Shown here: piece after piece, positions 15,629 to 23,435 of the stretch
Layout of the letters: every line of letters begins with the position of its first letter
Numbering within the stretch: the first letter of the stretch is position 1
Source: Klebsiella pneumoniae
GTDB lineage: Bacteria; Myxococcota_A; UBA9042
Assembly: GCA_945889325.1 (NCBI GenBank)
Contig: CAMDBH010000034.1
Coordinates: 1-35,826 of the forward strand
Direction: 5' to 3'
Length of the DNA stretch: 35,826 nucleotides
The notes under the pieces: generated by a model
The model's input: the letters and a program-made list of their open reading frames with translations, nothing else
Database searches by the model: none
Told to the model about the DNA's origin: nothing
Translations under genes and position numbers: made by a program

Positions 15629-17371
15629 ATGAAGATTAGCAAGTTACATATTCCAACGCTGCGAGAAGCGCCTAAAGATGCGGAAGTCATTTCGCACCAG
15701 TATCTGGTGCGGGCAGGGTTTGTGCGGCGGGTGGCTGCTGGTATTTATAGCTTTTTGCCGCTGGGTGTGCGGTCGCTTGAGAAGATCAAGGCGATTGTGC
15801 GGCAGGAAATGAATGAGGCTGGGGCGCAGGAAGTGTTTATGCCTGCGGTTATTCCGGCGGAATTGTGGGAGGAATCGGGGCGGTGGACTTTTTATGGGCC
15901 GGAATTGCTGCGGATGCAGGACCGCAAGCAGGGGCATTTTTGTCTGGGGCCGACGCATGAGGAGGTTGTGGTCGATTTGGTGCGGAAAGATGTGAGGAGT
16001 TACAAACAGTTGCCGATAAATTTGTACCAGATTCAGACCAAGTTTCGCGATGAAATGCGGCCGCGGGCCGGGCTAATGCGCGGGCGCGAGTTTGTGATGA
16101 AAGATGCGTATAGCTTTGATTCTTCTGTGGAAAATGCGCACAAGAGTTACCACGCCATGTATGAGGCGTATGGCAAGATATTTAAGCGTTTTGGTTTGGA
16201 TTTTAGGGCAGTGGAGGCCGATACCGGCAACATTGGCGGCTCAATGAGCCATGAATTTCAAGTGTTGGCTGATTCTGGCGAGGACGCGATTGTGTCGTGC
16301 GACCGCTGCGATTTTGCGGCCAACGTGGAAAAAGCACCGTTGCCGGTTCCGGATTTCGCAAGTATTCCTGTTGGATTGCCTTCATTCGCCGCCATTGAGA
16401 CGCCGGGCGCGAAAAGCATTGAACAAGTGTGCTTGCAATTGAAATGCCAACCGGCAGACATGATCAAAGCTGTGCTGTACATGGCCGACGATCAGGCGGC
16501 CGTCGCTTTCGTGCGCGGTGACCGCGAAGTGAATGAAATTAAGATAAAAAAATTGCTAGGTTGCAAAAACTTGTTTTTGGCCGATGCAGGTTGGTTTGCC
16601 AAGGAAACTGGGCTGCCGCCGGGTTACCTCGGGCCCATTGTGGCCAACGATGCAAAAGGAAAAGTGAAATTCCTGCTGGACCATGAAATTCGCGGCATGG
16701 CCACGGCGGTCTGTGGCGCCAATGTGAAGCAGCAGCATCTGCAAAATGTCAGTCCTCAGCGCGACTTGCAGGATTTGACCTTTGGCGATTTGCGCATGGC
16801 GGTTGCGGGCGATCCGTGCCCGCGCTGCGAGGGAAAGTTGCGTGGTTTCAAGGGCATTGAAGTCGGGCATGTGTTCTATCTCGGCCAGAAGTATTCCCAA
16901 TCGATGCAAGCGACTTTTCTGGATGAGCAAGGTCAGGCCCAGCCGTTTGAGATGGGCTGCTATGGCATCGGTGTTTCGCGGATTTTGTCGGCGGCGATTG
17001 AACAAAATCATGATAGTCGCGGTATCCGCTGGCCGGTTGCCATCGCGCCGTTTGAGGTGATCGTGCTGCCGATGAACGCCGACGGTCCGGCGTTTGATCT
17101 TGCGGTCGCGTTATACAAAGACTTGAAAAAATTAGGGATTGATGCGGCGCTGGATGACCGCGATGAAAGACCGGGCATCAAGTTCGCCGACGCCGATTTG
17201 ATCGGCTATCCGCTGCAGGTCGTGGCGGGCAAGCGCGCGGCCGATGGCATCGTTGAGGTCAAGATCCGCCACAACGGCAGCAAAAGTGAAATGAGTGTGG
17301 CGGATTTGCTAAAGATTTTGCCGCAAGCGCTGGCGACTGCCCGCCTCGGTCGGCCCTTGGTTCTTGCGTAA
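15629..17371 (+). CDS. proS: Prolyl-tRNA synthetase, bacterial type with editing insert, 580 aa
   Basis: ProRS charges tRNA-Pro with proline in the cytoplasm. The start at ATG 15629 gives the standard N-terminus (MKISKLHIPTLREAPKDAEV); the frame is open further upstream, but that part is intergenic-like. Class II motif 2 is visible as FRDEMRPRAGLMRGREF from residue 139, and motif 3 as GCYGIGVSRIL from residue 443. Between them, at about 225-380, lies the YbaK-like insertion (with FVRGDREVNEIKIKKLLG) that edits Ala-tRNA-Pro in bacterial-type enzymes. The C-terminus is the anticodon-binding domain (ALDDRDERPGIKFADADLIGYPLQ). The length of 580 is close to the 572 of E. coli. Its stop codon touches the pyrF start with no gap, so the two genes are translated from one message. 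Confidence 0.95.
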   Translation: MKISKLHIPTLREAPKDAEVISHQYLVRAGFVRRVAAGIYSFLPLGVRSLEKIKAIVRQEMNEAGAQEVFMPAVIPAELWEESGRWTFYGPELLRMQDRKQGHFCLGPTHEEVVVDLVRKDVRSYKQLPINLYQIQTKFRDEMRPRAGLMRGREFVMKDAYSFDSSVENAHKSYHAMYEAYGKIFKRFGLDFRAVEADTGNIGGSMSHEFQVLADSGEDAIVSCDRCDFAANVEKAPLPVPDFASIPVGLPSFAAIETPGAKSIEQVCLQLKCQPADMIKAVLYMADDQAAVAFVRGDREVNEIKIKKLLGCKNLFLADAGWFAKETGLPPGYLGPIVANDAKGKVKFLLDHEIRGMATAVCGANVKQQHLQNVSPQRDLQDLTFGDLRMAVAGDPCPRCEGKLRGFKGIEVGHVFYLGQKYSQSMQATFLDEQGQAQPFEMGCYGIGVSRILSAAIEQNHDSRGIRWPVAIAPFEVIVLPMNADGPAFDLAVALYKDLKKLGIDAALDDRDERPGIKFADADLIGYPLQVVAGKRAADGIVEVKIRHNGSKSEMSVADLLKILPQALATARLGRPLVLA

Positions 17372-18106
17372 ATGAACTTTGTGAATCCAAATCAGGCACT
17401 TCCCAAGCTGGCGATTGCGCTCGACGGCGCAAGTGTGGAACCGTTTGAGCCTTTACTCGACGCCCTGCACGGCTTGCCGGTTTTGATCAAAGTGGGCGTG
17501 TCGCTGTTCACCGCCGTCGGTCCGTCGGTGGTGCATCACATGCGGCTGGCGGGTTTTGAAGTGTTTCTCGACCTAAAACTCCATGATATTCCGCACCAAA
17601 TTGGGCTGGCCGTGCAGGTCGTCAACAAACTGGATGTGGCGCTGCTCACGGTGCATGCCGCGGGCGGCCTGCCGATGCTGCAAGCGGCCGCCCAAGCGCG
17701 CGGGCGCACGCGGGTGGTGGCGGTGACAGTGCTGACCAGTTTGGACCAAGCACTTTTGGCGCAGACTGGCGTGAGCGACGGGTTGCAACATTTGGTCGAA
17801 CAAAGGCTATTGCTGGTCGAACGCGCGGGTCTGGATGGCGCGGTGCTGTCACCGCATGAATTGGCATTGCTGCGCGGGCGCAATCGGGCCATGCTGGCGG
17901 TCGTGCCGGGGATCCGGCAGCAGGCAGGCGGCGACGACCAAAGGCGCACAGCCACGGCCTATGAAGCGGCCCGCGCCGGGGCAGATTTGCTCGTGGTCGG
18001 CCGACCCATCGCAAGCGCGCGCGAGCCACGCGCCGTCGCGCTTGAGATATTGGCAGACATCGAACGCGGCCAAAAAGATCGCATACAGCTTGACGAATTG
18101 AGGTAG
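17372..18106 (+). CDS. pyrF: Orotidine 5'-phosphate decarboxylase, 244 aa
   Basis: This enzyme converts OMP to UMP, the last step of de novo pyrimidine synthesis. Family marks are all present: ALD with D18, LIKVG with K40, the catalytic DLKLHD block (D67, K69, D72), the VPGIR turn at 178-182, and the phosphate-binding VVGRPI at 208-213. The length of 244 is usual for the short bacterial form. The ATG follows the proS stop codon directly (TAAATG), and the next gene begins 3 nt after its stop, so it is the middle gene of a compact three-gene unit. The pairing with proS and an rRNA methyltransferase is not a pathway link; it probably reflects a shared growth-linked operon. Confidence 0.95.
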   Translation: MNFVNPNQALPKLAIALDGASVEPFEPLLDALHGLPVLIKVGVSLFTAVGPSVVHHMRLAGFEVFLDLKLHDIPHQIGLAVQVVNKLDVALLTVHAAGGLPMLQAAAQARGRTRVVAVTVLTSLDQALLAQTGVSDGLQHLVEQRLLLVERAGLDGAVLSPHELALLRGRNRAMLAVVPGIRQQAGGDDQRRTATAYEAARAGADLLVVGRPIASAREPRAVALEILADIERGQKDRIQLDELR

Positions 18107-18109
18107 CAC

Positions 18110-19357
18110 ATGGGCGATGACGAAGAGGACAAGAAAAAACGCCCGCACCCTTTTGGGCGGCCCGCGTTGCCAAGTCAACAAGGCCAAACACCGCAAAAAG
18201 ACAAGCAGTTCAAGCCAGGTCTGCGCAGGAACGAGCGCCTGTGGTCCCCGGAAAGCGGCGGCCCGCCCCCCGCACACCGCGAAATCGGCCAGCCACGGCG
18301 CGACGACGACGAATCTCACGGCGATTCATCTTCCCAAACAAGGGATTATCCGGATCGGCCCGTGCAATCGCGGTTTAACGATCGGCCGCGGCGACCCGAA
18401 GGTGCGGCCGACGGCGGACACGCAGCTCCGCGGCGCCATGACGACAGGCCACAGCGGCCCAGCGGCGCAGCGCCGTGGCAGGCTGAACGCGACAATCGAC
18501 AGCATGATCAGCGTGATAGACCCGATCGACCTGCGCAGAGGGACGTTTTTGATCGCCCGCCGCGACCGCGCATCGATGAAGCGCGCCGCGAGCGCAAGGG
18601 CCAACTGCCGCCGGACGTCGTGACGGGCGCGCACGCAGTCGAAGCGCTTGCGCGACATAAACCGGCGCGGGTTAAGGAGATATTCTATTGGGGGCGCGAT
18701 CCCAGGCTGGAAGCGCGGATCCGCCAACTGGTCGATGCAAAGGGCCTGCAACTGCTGCGCCACCCACCGCCGGGCATTGACCCAGATGCGCCAAATCCTC
18801 AAGGAATTGCCGTACGTGTCACCGAATTTGCCTACGCAGATCTGGATGATTTGGTACCCGCCACAGGCGCCAATGACGGCACACTGATTCTGGTGCTCGA
18901 TTCGATCACCGACCCGCACAATTTGGGCGCGATTTTGCGATCAGCTGCGTTTTTTGACGCCACAGCCGTGATCTTGCCGCAAGACCGCGCGGCCGAAGTC
19001 ACGTCGTTGGTCGAGCGGATTGCGGAAGGTGGCACCGCGACGGTGCCGGTTGTACGTGTAGTTAACCTCGCGCGAACATTGCAGTTATTGGGTGATCGCG
19101 GCGTGGAATGCGTCGGGACCGCGCTCGACGGTGCCGCGGGCGATATTCGCGATCATCGCTTTGCGCCAGCCACCGCGATTGTGCTGGGCGCTGAGGGCGG
19201 CGGCATTCGCCCGCTTGTGCGCAAGAATTGTGACATTTTGTTGAGCTTGGTCGGGTCTGCCCACATGCAATCGCTTAATGTTTCAGCTTTTGCGGCGCTT
19301 TCCCTGACGCTGGCCCGTGGGATGCAATGGCGCCCCGCCGTGAAAAAACCGGTCTGA
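18110..19357 (+). CDS. rlmB: SpoU/TrmH-family RNA 2'-O-methyltransferase, RlmB-like, with long disordered N-terminus, 415 aa
   Basis: The ATG is preceded by GAGGT and lies 3 nt after pyrF. Residues 170-415 form a normal RlmB-type protein. The N-terminal substrate-binding part starts at VVTGAHAVEAL, and the knotted SPOUT domain carries motif 1 DSITDPHNLGAILRS (N271, R277), motif 2 VLGAEGGGIRPLV (E362) and motif 3 SLNVSAFAALSL (S388-N390). RlmB methylates the ribose of G2251 in E. coli 23S rRNA; exact site specificity here is inferred from the family. Residues 1-165 are unusual: a low-complexity, highly charged tail rich in Arg, Asp, Pro and Gln with repeated DRPxRP-like units (at 91, 112 and 148). 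It is probably disordered and RNA-binding, and it roughly doubles the N-terminal part compared with E. coli RlmB (243 aa). Confidence 0.9.
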   Translation: MGDDEEDKKKRPHPFGRPALPSQQGQTPQKDKQFKPGLRRNERLWSPESGGPPPAHREIGQPRRDDDESHGDSSSQTRDYPDRPVQSRFNDRPRRPEGAADGGHAAPRRHDDRPQRPSGAAPWQAERDNRQHDQRDRPDRPAQRDVFDRPPRPRIDEARRERKGQLPPDVVTGAHAVEALARHKPARVKEIFYWGRDPRLEARIRQLVDAKGLQLLRHPPPGIDPDAPNPQGIAVRVTEFAYADLDDLVPATGANDGTLILVLDSITDPHNLGAILRSAAFFDATAVILPQDRAAEVTSLVERIAEGGTATVPVVRVVNLARTLQLLGDRGVECVGTALDGAAGDIRDHRFAPATAIVLGAEGGGIRPLVRKNCDILLSLVGSAHMQSLNVSAFAALSLTLARGMQWRPAVKKPV

Positions 19358-19381
19358 CAGTTGCGGACGCGCATTTTTGCC

Positions 19382-19410
19382 TTGACGACCTTTGCGGATT
19401 GCTGTATACC
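19382..19410 (+). promoter_or_regulatory. Sigma70-type promoter of the tRNA-tuf operon
   Basis: The -35 box TTGACG at 19382-19387 and the -10 box TATACC at 19405-19410 are separated by exactly 17 nt. A GC-rich stretch follows the -10 (GGCGGGCCCC), as is common for stringently controlled stable-RNA promoters. The position, 145 nt before the first tRNA, fits the known arrangement of tRNA-tufB operons. Confidence 0.7.
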
Positions 19411-19509
19411 GGCGGGCCCCGAAGAGGTCCGCTGCGCGCGGACAGCCTCCGACGGAACAAGACGTTTCAACCGACGCACCCGATTCAGCGCAAATCAGAG
19501 AGAAGAAAC

Positions 19510-19557
19510 TCGCGCAAAAACGCTGTCGCGCAAAAACGCTGTCGCGCAAAAACGCTG
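19510..19557 (+). repeat. Three perfect tandem 16-nt repeats running into tRNA-Thr
   Basis: The unit TCGCGCAAAAACGCTG occurs at 19510-19525, 19526-19541 and 19542-19557 without any mismatch. The last four bases of the third copy (GCTG) are also the first four bases of tRNA-Thr(TGT). The first two copies therefore duplicate the tRNA 5' boundary and may affect RNase P processing, or may come from slippage. Confidence 0.9.
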
Positions 19558-19626
19558 GTGTAGCTCAATTGGCAGAGCAGCTGATTTGTAATCAGCAGGT
19601 TGCGGGTTCGAGTCCCATCTCCAGCT
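19554..19626 (+). tRNA. tRNA-Thr (anticodon TGT)
   Basis: The 73-nt cloverleaf has D stem GCTC/GAGC, anticodon stem GCTGA/TCAGC with TGT in the loop, and T loop TTCGAGT. It is the first tRNA of the tuf operon, as thrU is in E. coli. Two stem positions do not pair: acceptor 6:67 (T:T) and T stem 50:64 (C:A), with G:T next to the latter. The 3' CCA is not encoded. Confidence 0.88.
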
Positions 19627-19718
19627 CCGTTCGTTCTCCCGCCCCAGTGCCAACCAGCGCTGACGGATCGATGACGGTTTGCGAAATTGGACGACGAATG
19701 GAATAAGCCAGAAGTTAC

Positions 19719-19801
19719 GGAAGGTTGCCCGAGTGGCTAATGGGGGCAGACTGTAAATCTGCTGGCTTGCGCCTACGGTGGTTCGAATCCACCACCTTCC
19801 A
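19719..19801 (+). tRNA. tRNA-Tyr (anticodon GTA)
   Basis: A class II tRNA with long variable arm. The acceptor GGAAGGT/ACCTTCC pairs fully, the anticodon GTA lies at 19753-19755 in the context CTGTAAA, and the T stem GGTGG/CCACC flanks TTCGAAT. The discriminator is A. CCA is not encoded. Confidence 0.95.
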
Positions 19802-19847
19802 CCGTGTGCTGGCTTCCTCAAAATCGGCAGAAACTGGTTTCGCGTCC

Positions 19848-19920
19848 GCGGGAATAGCTCAGCTGGTAGAGCGTCAGCCTTCCAAGCTGAATGTCGCGGG
19901 TTCGAATCCCGTTTCCCGCT
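19848..19920 (+). tRNA. tRNA-Gly (anticodon TCC)
   Basis: The acceptor GCGGGAA/TTCCCGC and all other stems pair. The anticodon TCC lies at 19881-19883 between TCAGC and GCTGA, and the T loop is TTCGAAT. CCA is not encoded. It corresponds in position to E. coli glyT. Confidence 0.95.
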
Positions 19921-19996
19921 CTGACATCGTTGCCTGCAAGGCCGCGTGTGAGGTGAAACAGGGCTACCTGATTATGGGCAAGTTGTTTATGTTTTC

Positions 19997-20069
<73 letters not shown>

Positions 20070-20180
20070 CCGCGCAATTTCGCGGCAAGCGTCTGAGAAC
20101 AGGGGCAATCGGCCCAAGAAAAGACATGCGGGCACAGGCCCATTCTAAGGGCGGTTGCAAAGTGCGGCCGCTTCAAAATA

Positions 20181-20200
20181 CGCCACACTGTGGCGGGAGG
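20181..20200 (+). promoter_or_regulatory. Hairpin abutting the tuf ribosome binding site
   Basis: CGCCAC at 20181-20186 pairs with GTGGCG at 20190-20195 around a 3-nt ACT loop, and the Shine-Dalgarno GGGAGG occupies 20195-20200, sharing one base with the stem. The hairpin may tune ribosome access to tuf; this is inference from position only. Confidence 0.45.
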
Positions 20201-20208
20201 TACTTGTC

Positions 20209-21411
20209 ATGGCGAAGGCCAAGTTTGAACGCACCAAACCCCACGTTAACGTGGGAACTATCGGCCACGTCGACCACGGTAAGACGACGCTGACCGCGGC
20301 AATTACCAAGCACCAAGCCTCCAAAGGCATGGGCAAAGTCATGTCTTTTGACGCAATCGACAAGACGCCCGAGGAAAAAGCGCGCGGCATCACGATTTCG
20401 ACGGCTCACGTCGAATACGAGACGCCCAAGCGCCACTATGCGCACGTCGATTGTCCGGGCCACGCCGACTACATCAAAAACATGATCACCGGCGCCGCTC
20501 AGATGGACGGTGCGATCGTCGTTTGCGCCGCGACCGACGGACCGATGCCCCAGACCAAGGAGCATATCTTGCTCGCGCGTCAGGTCGGCGTTCCGAAGAT
20601 CGTGGTTTATTTGAACAAGTGCGATATCGCCTATTCCGATGATCCGGAAGGCGAACTCGTCGACTTGGTCGATATGGAACTGCGCGAATTGCTCACGAAG
20701 TACGACTTTGACGGCGACAATGCGCCGATCATCCGCGGTTCGGCCCTGTTGTCGCTGCAAAGCGATACCAGCCGTTTCGGCACGCCGTCTCTCGATGCGC
20801 TGATGGAAGCCCTTGACACGTTTATCCCCGATCCGGTGCGCGACTTTGAAAAGCCGTTCCTGATGCCGGTGGAAGACGTGATGACGATTTCCGGTCGCGG
20901 CACCGTCGTGACGGGTCGCGTCGATCGCGGCACGATCAAAGTGGGCGATGAAGTTGAAGTCGTCGGCATTCGCCCGACGGTCAAGACCACCATCACCGGC
21001 ATTGAAATGTTCCACAAAATCGTGGATCAAGGCCAAGCGGGCGACAACCTCGGGGCATTGCTCCGCGGTCTGAAGCGCGACGACGTCGAGCGCGGCCAAT
21101 CCTTGGCCAAGCCCGGCACCGTCACGCCGCACGCCAGCTTCAAAGCCGCCGTGTACGTGCTGTCCAAAGATGAAGGCGGCCGTAGCAAGCCGTTCTTTAA
21201 GGGCTATCGTCCGCAGTTCTACTTCGGCACCGCCGACATCACCGGCGACATTGACTTGGCGGCGGGCATCGAGATGGTCAAACCCGGCGACAACGTGGAG
21301 TTGCTCATCAAGTTGATCCACCCGGTGGCGATGGAAAAAGGCATGCGCTTCGCTATTCGCGAAGGTGGCCGTACCGTCGGCGCTGGCTTGGTCAGCGAGA
21401 TTGTGGCGTAA
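20209..21411 (+). CDS. tuf: Elongation factor Tu, 400 aa
   Basis: EF-Tu carries aminoacyl-tRNA to the ribosome as a GTP complex. The ATG at 20209 follows GGGAGG by 8 nt and gives the normal [20 protein letters not shown] start. All G motifs are visible: GHVDHGKT at 19-26 (P loop), RGITIS at 59-64 (switch I), DCPGH at 81-85 with the catalytic His, NKCD at 136-139, and GSALL near 176. Domains 2 and 3 follow in full ([34 protein letters not shown]) and the chain ends EIVA. It lies downstream of four tRNA genes in the tufB-type operon. A terminator-like hairpin follows it. No second tuf copy is in the window, so a tufA copy elsewhere is possible but unseen. Confidence 0.97.
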   Translation: MAKAKFERTKPHVNVGTIGHVDHGKTTLTAAITKHQASKGMGKVMSFDAIDKTPEEKARGITISTAHVEYETPKRHYAHVDCPGHADYIKNMITGAAQMDGAIVVCAATDGPMPQTKEHILLARQVGVPKIVVYLNKCDIAYSDDPEGELVDLVDMELRELLTKYDFDGDNAPIIRGSALLSLQSDTSRFGTPSLDALMEALDTFIPDPVRDFEKPFLMPVEDVMTISGRGTVVTGRVDRGTIKVGDEVEVVGIRPTVKTTITGIEMFHKIVDQGQAGDNLGALLRGLKRDDVERGQSLAKPGTVTPHASFKAAVYVLSKDEGGRSKPFFKGYRPQFYFGTADITGDIDLAAGIEMVKPGDNVELLIKLIHPVAMEKGMRFAIREGGRTVGAGLVSEIVA

Positions 21412-21469
21412 CATGCGCAAACGTGTCGCGTAAAGCGGTACATTTGCTCATGAAACAAAGAAGTGGCGG

Positions 21470-21502
21470 GCCCGCCGGAGCGCAAAAAAGCCTCCGGCGG
21501 GC
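21470..21502 (+). terminator. Terminator-like hairpin after tuf
   Basis: GCCCGCCGGAG at 21470-21480 pairs perfectly with CTCCGGCGGGC at 21492-21502 around an 11-nt A-rich loop, followed by TTTGTC. The stem is very strong but the T-run is short, so termination may be partial. Apart from this hairpin, the 301-nt gap from 21412 to rpmG shows no gene. Confidence 0.55.
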
Positions 21503-21712
21503 TTTGTCGACAAAAGTGAACGCGGTGCGAGCCGCGCCACAAACGTACCGCGCGCCGCTGTTTACAGACGGCAACAGCGCGGGAGAAATGCCCGACGACC
21601 GCGTTTCAAACGCTGCGACGGGCGGGAAGCGACAGCAAAAGTAGCTGAAAAAGACAACGCAAGAAGTCGATTCAGCAACAAAAACTGACGTTTACCGATT
21701 TCGGAGGACCTT

Positions 21713-21892
21713 ATGGCCGCTAGCAACCGCAGCATCGTGCACCTCGAGTGCCAGACGTGTCGCGCCTCGGGCATTCCCGGCGTATCGCGCTACACCACGA
21801 CCAAGAACAAGAAGACCACGCCTGGTCGGCTGATGTTCAACAAATACTGCCGCTTTGAGCGCAAGCACACCGAACACAAAGAGACGAAGTAG
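21713..21892 (+). CDS. rpmG: 50S ribosomal protein L33 (bL33), 59 aa
   Basis: A short ORF with GGAGG 6 nt upstream of its ATG. The sequence begins [18 protein letters not shown], contains the family core RYTTTKNKK, and ends [12 protein letters not shown], which matches bL33 well. Its place between tuf and secE is also common for rpmG. Two deviations stand out. First, there is an insert GIPGVS before RYTTTKNK. Second, of the four zinc-binding Cys of the usual C+ form, only C13, C16 and C46 are kept; the fourth position is E49 (YCRFER instead of YCPxC). This may be a zinc-weak or zinc-independent form. Confidence 0.92.
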   Translation: MAASNRSIVHLECQTCRASGIPGVSRYTTTKNKKTTPGRLMFNKYCRFERKHTEHKETK

Positions 21893-21899
21893 CGTTAGC

Positions 21900-21942
21900 C
21901 TGCCGCGCAGCTCGCGCTGAAGCTGGCAGACTTTTCTGTTTT
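21900..21942 (+). terminator. Possible weak terminator after rpmG
   Basis: CTGCC at 21900-21904 and AGCT at 21909-21912 pair with AGCT at 21921-21924 and GGCAG at 21925-21929, with a GCGC bulge. The hairpin is followed by the T-rich tract CTTTTCTGTTTT. It is imperfect, so partial termination or none is possible. Confidence 0.35.
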
Positions 21943-21951
21943 CGCAGCTGT

Positions 21952-21969
21952 TTGTATCGAAAGATACAA
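21952..21969 (+). other. GNRA-tetraloop hairpin
   Basis: TTGTATC and GATACAA form a perfect 7-bp stem closed by a GAAA tetraloop, 66 nt upstream of tRNA-Trp. It could be a processing signal or part of a leader RNA; there is no direct evidence for a function. Confidence 0.5.
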
Positions 21970-22035
21970 GCACTTGCAGGGGCGGCAATGACAGCAGCGT
22001 TGGGCACACCGGCGCTAAATCAGCTGCCGCGCGAC

Positions 22036-22108
22036 AGGCCAGTAGCTCTAACGGTAGAGCGGCAGACTCCAAATCTGCGGGTTGTGGGTTCGAATCCCGC
22101 CTGGCCTG
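22036..22108 (+). tRNA. tRNA-Trp (anticodon CCA)
   Basis: The acceptor AGGCCAG/CTGGCCT pairs fully with discriminator G. The anticodon CCA lies at 22069-22071 between GCAGA and TCTGC, and the T arm is GTGGG-TTCGAAT-CCCGC. The 3' CCA is not encoded. Its place directly upstream of secE is common in bacteria. Confidence 0.95.
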
Positions 22109-22176
22109 CTGAGTTTTTCTTGAATCTGTTTAGGTAGTTGCCCAACGCGCAAGTGCAGCAACTAGGAGAACCGCCG

Positions 22177-22566
22177 GTGAGTCAAGAACGCATGGTCAAT
22201 TTGTCATTTGTCGCTGCGGCTTTGCTGCTGTGGTTTTTGGGCGCGCACTTGTTTGCTGGCGCGTTTGACCTGTTCCGCCCGGAATGGGACGCCAGCATCA
22301 TCGGGCGTGAATTTCGCTTGAGCAACCTGCTGGGCATTGTTCTTGGCATAGCAGGCGGTATCTACCTGTTTCGTCATGAGAAAATGTTCAGTTTGGCCCA
22401 TGAAATCGCGGGCGAACTGCGCAAGGTGACGTGGCCGTCCGGTGCGGAAACGCGCTTGTCGACGGTCGTGGTGATGGTCACCACCGTACTTGTGTCGATT
22501 TGCTTGGCATTCTTTGATTTTATCTTCAGCCATGCGGCGGCGCTCGTCTACGGCATCCAGCGCTGA
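22177..22566 (+). CDS. secE: Protein translocase subunit SecE, 129 aa
   Basis: SecE clamps the SecY channel in the inner membrane. The GTG at 22177 is favoured because AGGAG lies 8 nt upstream; a TTG at 22138 in the same frame lacks a site and sits too close to the tRNA. Three membrane helices are predicted, at about 10-29, 50-65 and 95-117. The conserved amphipathic segment ELRKVTWPS at 80-88 stands before the last helix. The three-helix form is like E. coli SecE and unlike the single-helix form of Gram-positives. It is followed by nusG with a 31-nt gap, the standard secE-nusG pair. Confidence 0.95.
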   Translation: MSQERMVNLSFVAAALLLWFLGAHLFAGAFDLFRPEWDASIIGREFRLSNLLGIVLGIAGGIYLFRHEKMFSLAHEIAGELRKVTWPSGAETRLSTVVVMVTTVLVSICLAFFDFIFSHAAALVYGIQR

Positions 22567-22597
22567 GAGACGACCGCAATAGGCAAGGGAGTGAAAA

Positions 22598-23230
22598 ATG
22601 ACCACAGCGATGCAAAATTTGGAAGTTGCGCAGGAGCAGGGCGACCTGCTCGACGGCGCGCCTGTGGAGAAAACGCTGCGTTTGCCGGGGCGGATTCGCA
22701 AGCGTTGGTACATTGTCAATACTTACACGGGCTCGGAAAACGTGGCGCGTGCCAGTTTGATGGAGCGCTACAAGGCTGACAATTTAGAAGAATTTTTCGG
22801 CGAAATCTTGGTGCCGACGGAAAAAGTTGCCGAAGTCCGCGCTGGCGTGCGCCGCGAATCCAAGCGCAAGTTCTTCCCGGGCTACATTTTGGTGCACATG
22901 GTGCTCAACGAGCAGACCTGGCACTTGGTCAAAGGCACGCAGAAAATCATCGGTTTTGTCGGCGGTGGCCTAACGCCGCCACCCGTGCCGGATTCAGAAG
23001 TTGCTAAAATTACTGAGCAATTGGTGCAGAGCGAAGTGGCCGCCAAACCGGTGCTGTCGTTTGACGAGGGCAGTGAAGTGCGCGTCATTGACGGCCCGTT
23101 TGCCAATTTTGCCGGCACAGTTGCTGAAGTCAGCGTCGAGAAACAGAAACTCAAAGTGCTTGTGTCCATCTTCGGTCGCGCCACGCCGGTCGAACTTGGC
23201 TTTCTGCAGGTCGAAAAAATCAACGGCTAA
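22598..23230 (+). CDS. nusG: Transcription termination/antitermination protein NusG, 210 aa
   Basis: NusG binds the beta' clamp of RNA polymerase, raises processivity and couples it to Rho or ribosomes. The ATG is preceded by GGGAG. The NGN domain starts at about residue 36 ([19 protein letters not shown]) and runs to about 120, with the family segments EILVPTEKV and [13 protein letters not shown]. The KOW domain is near 158-185 ([18 protein letters not shown]) and continues to [13 protein letters not shown]. The N-terminal extension of about 35 residues before the NGN domain is longer than in E. coli (181 aa in total). The gene is followed by a double-hairpin repeat and then rplK. Confidence 0.96.
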   Translation: MTTAMQNLEVAQEQGDLLDGAPVEKTLRLPGRIRKRWYIVNTYTGSENVARASLMERYKADNLEEFFGEILVPTEKVAEVRAGVRRESKRKFFPGYILVHMVLNEQTWHLVKGTQKIIGFVGGGLTPPPVPDSEVAKITEQLVQSEVAAKPVLSFDEGSEVRVIDGPFANFAGTVAEVSVEKQKLKVLVSIFGRATPVELGFLQVEKING

Positions 23231-23249
23231 GGGCTGGCCTGTAGCCTGG

Positions 23250-23300
23250 GTAGGGGCGGGTCTCGGTGCCCGCCCGCAATCTCCGCGACCGCGGAGATTG
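23250..23300. repeat. Double-hairpin dispersed repeat, copy 1 (nusG-rplK)
   Basis: The first hairpin has arms GGGCGGG and CCCGCCC around TCTCGGTG (23254-23275). It is followed by a perfect 10-bp stem CAATCTCCGC/GCGGAGATTG with a GACC loop (23277-23300). The first hairpin matches a second copy at 31090-31114, while the second stem differs in sequence but is kept as a hairpin. It begins 20 nt after the nusG stop. No T-run follows. Confidence 0.7.
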
Positions 23301-23435
23301 AATCAAAATGCCGGTGGAGTCCGATTCCGCCGACAAACCCCGCAACAACGCGGGGCAAACTGCGTGCGAGGCCAAAGCGGCCGTCAACAGCACCGTGTCG
23401 AAGTGAAAAATCGGCATTGACCAAGGAGAAGGAAA

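Noticed and set aside
19510-19557. The 16-nt repeats as a CRISPR array or a remnant of duplicated tRNA genes
   Set aside because: The units are directly adjacent without spacers, are too short, and there are no cas genes. Only four bases of each unit match the tRNA, so they are not tRNA copies.
20173-21420. A 415-codon open frame antisense to tuf
   Set aside because: It mirrors the EF-Tu gene almost exactly and has shadow composition; EF-Tu is certain.
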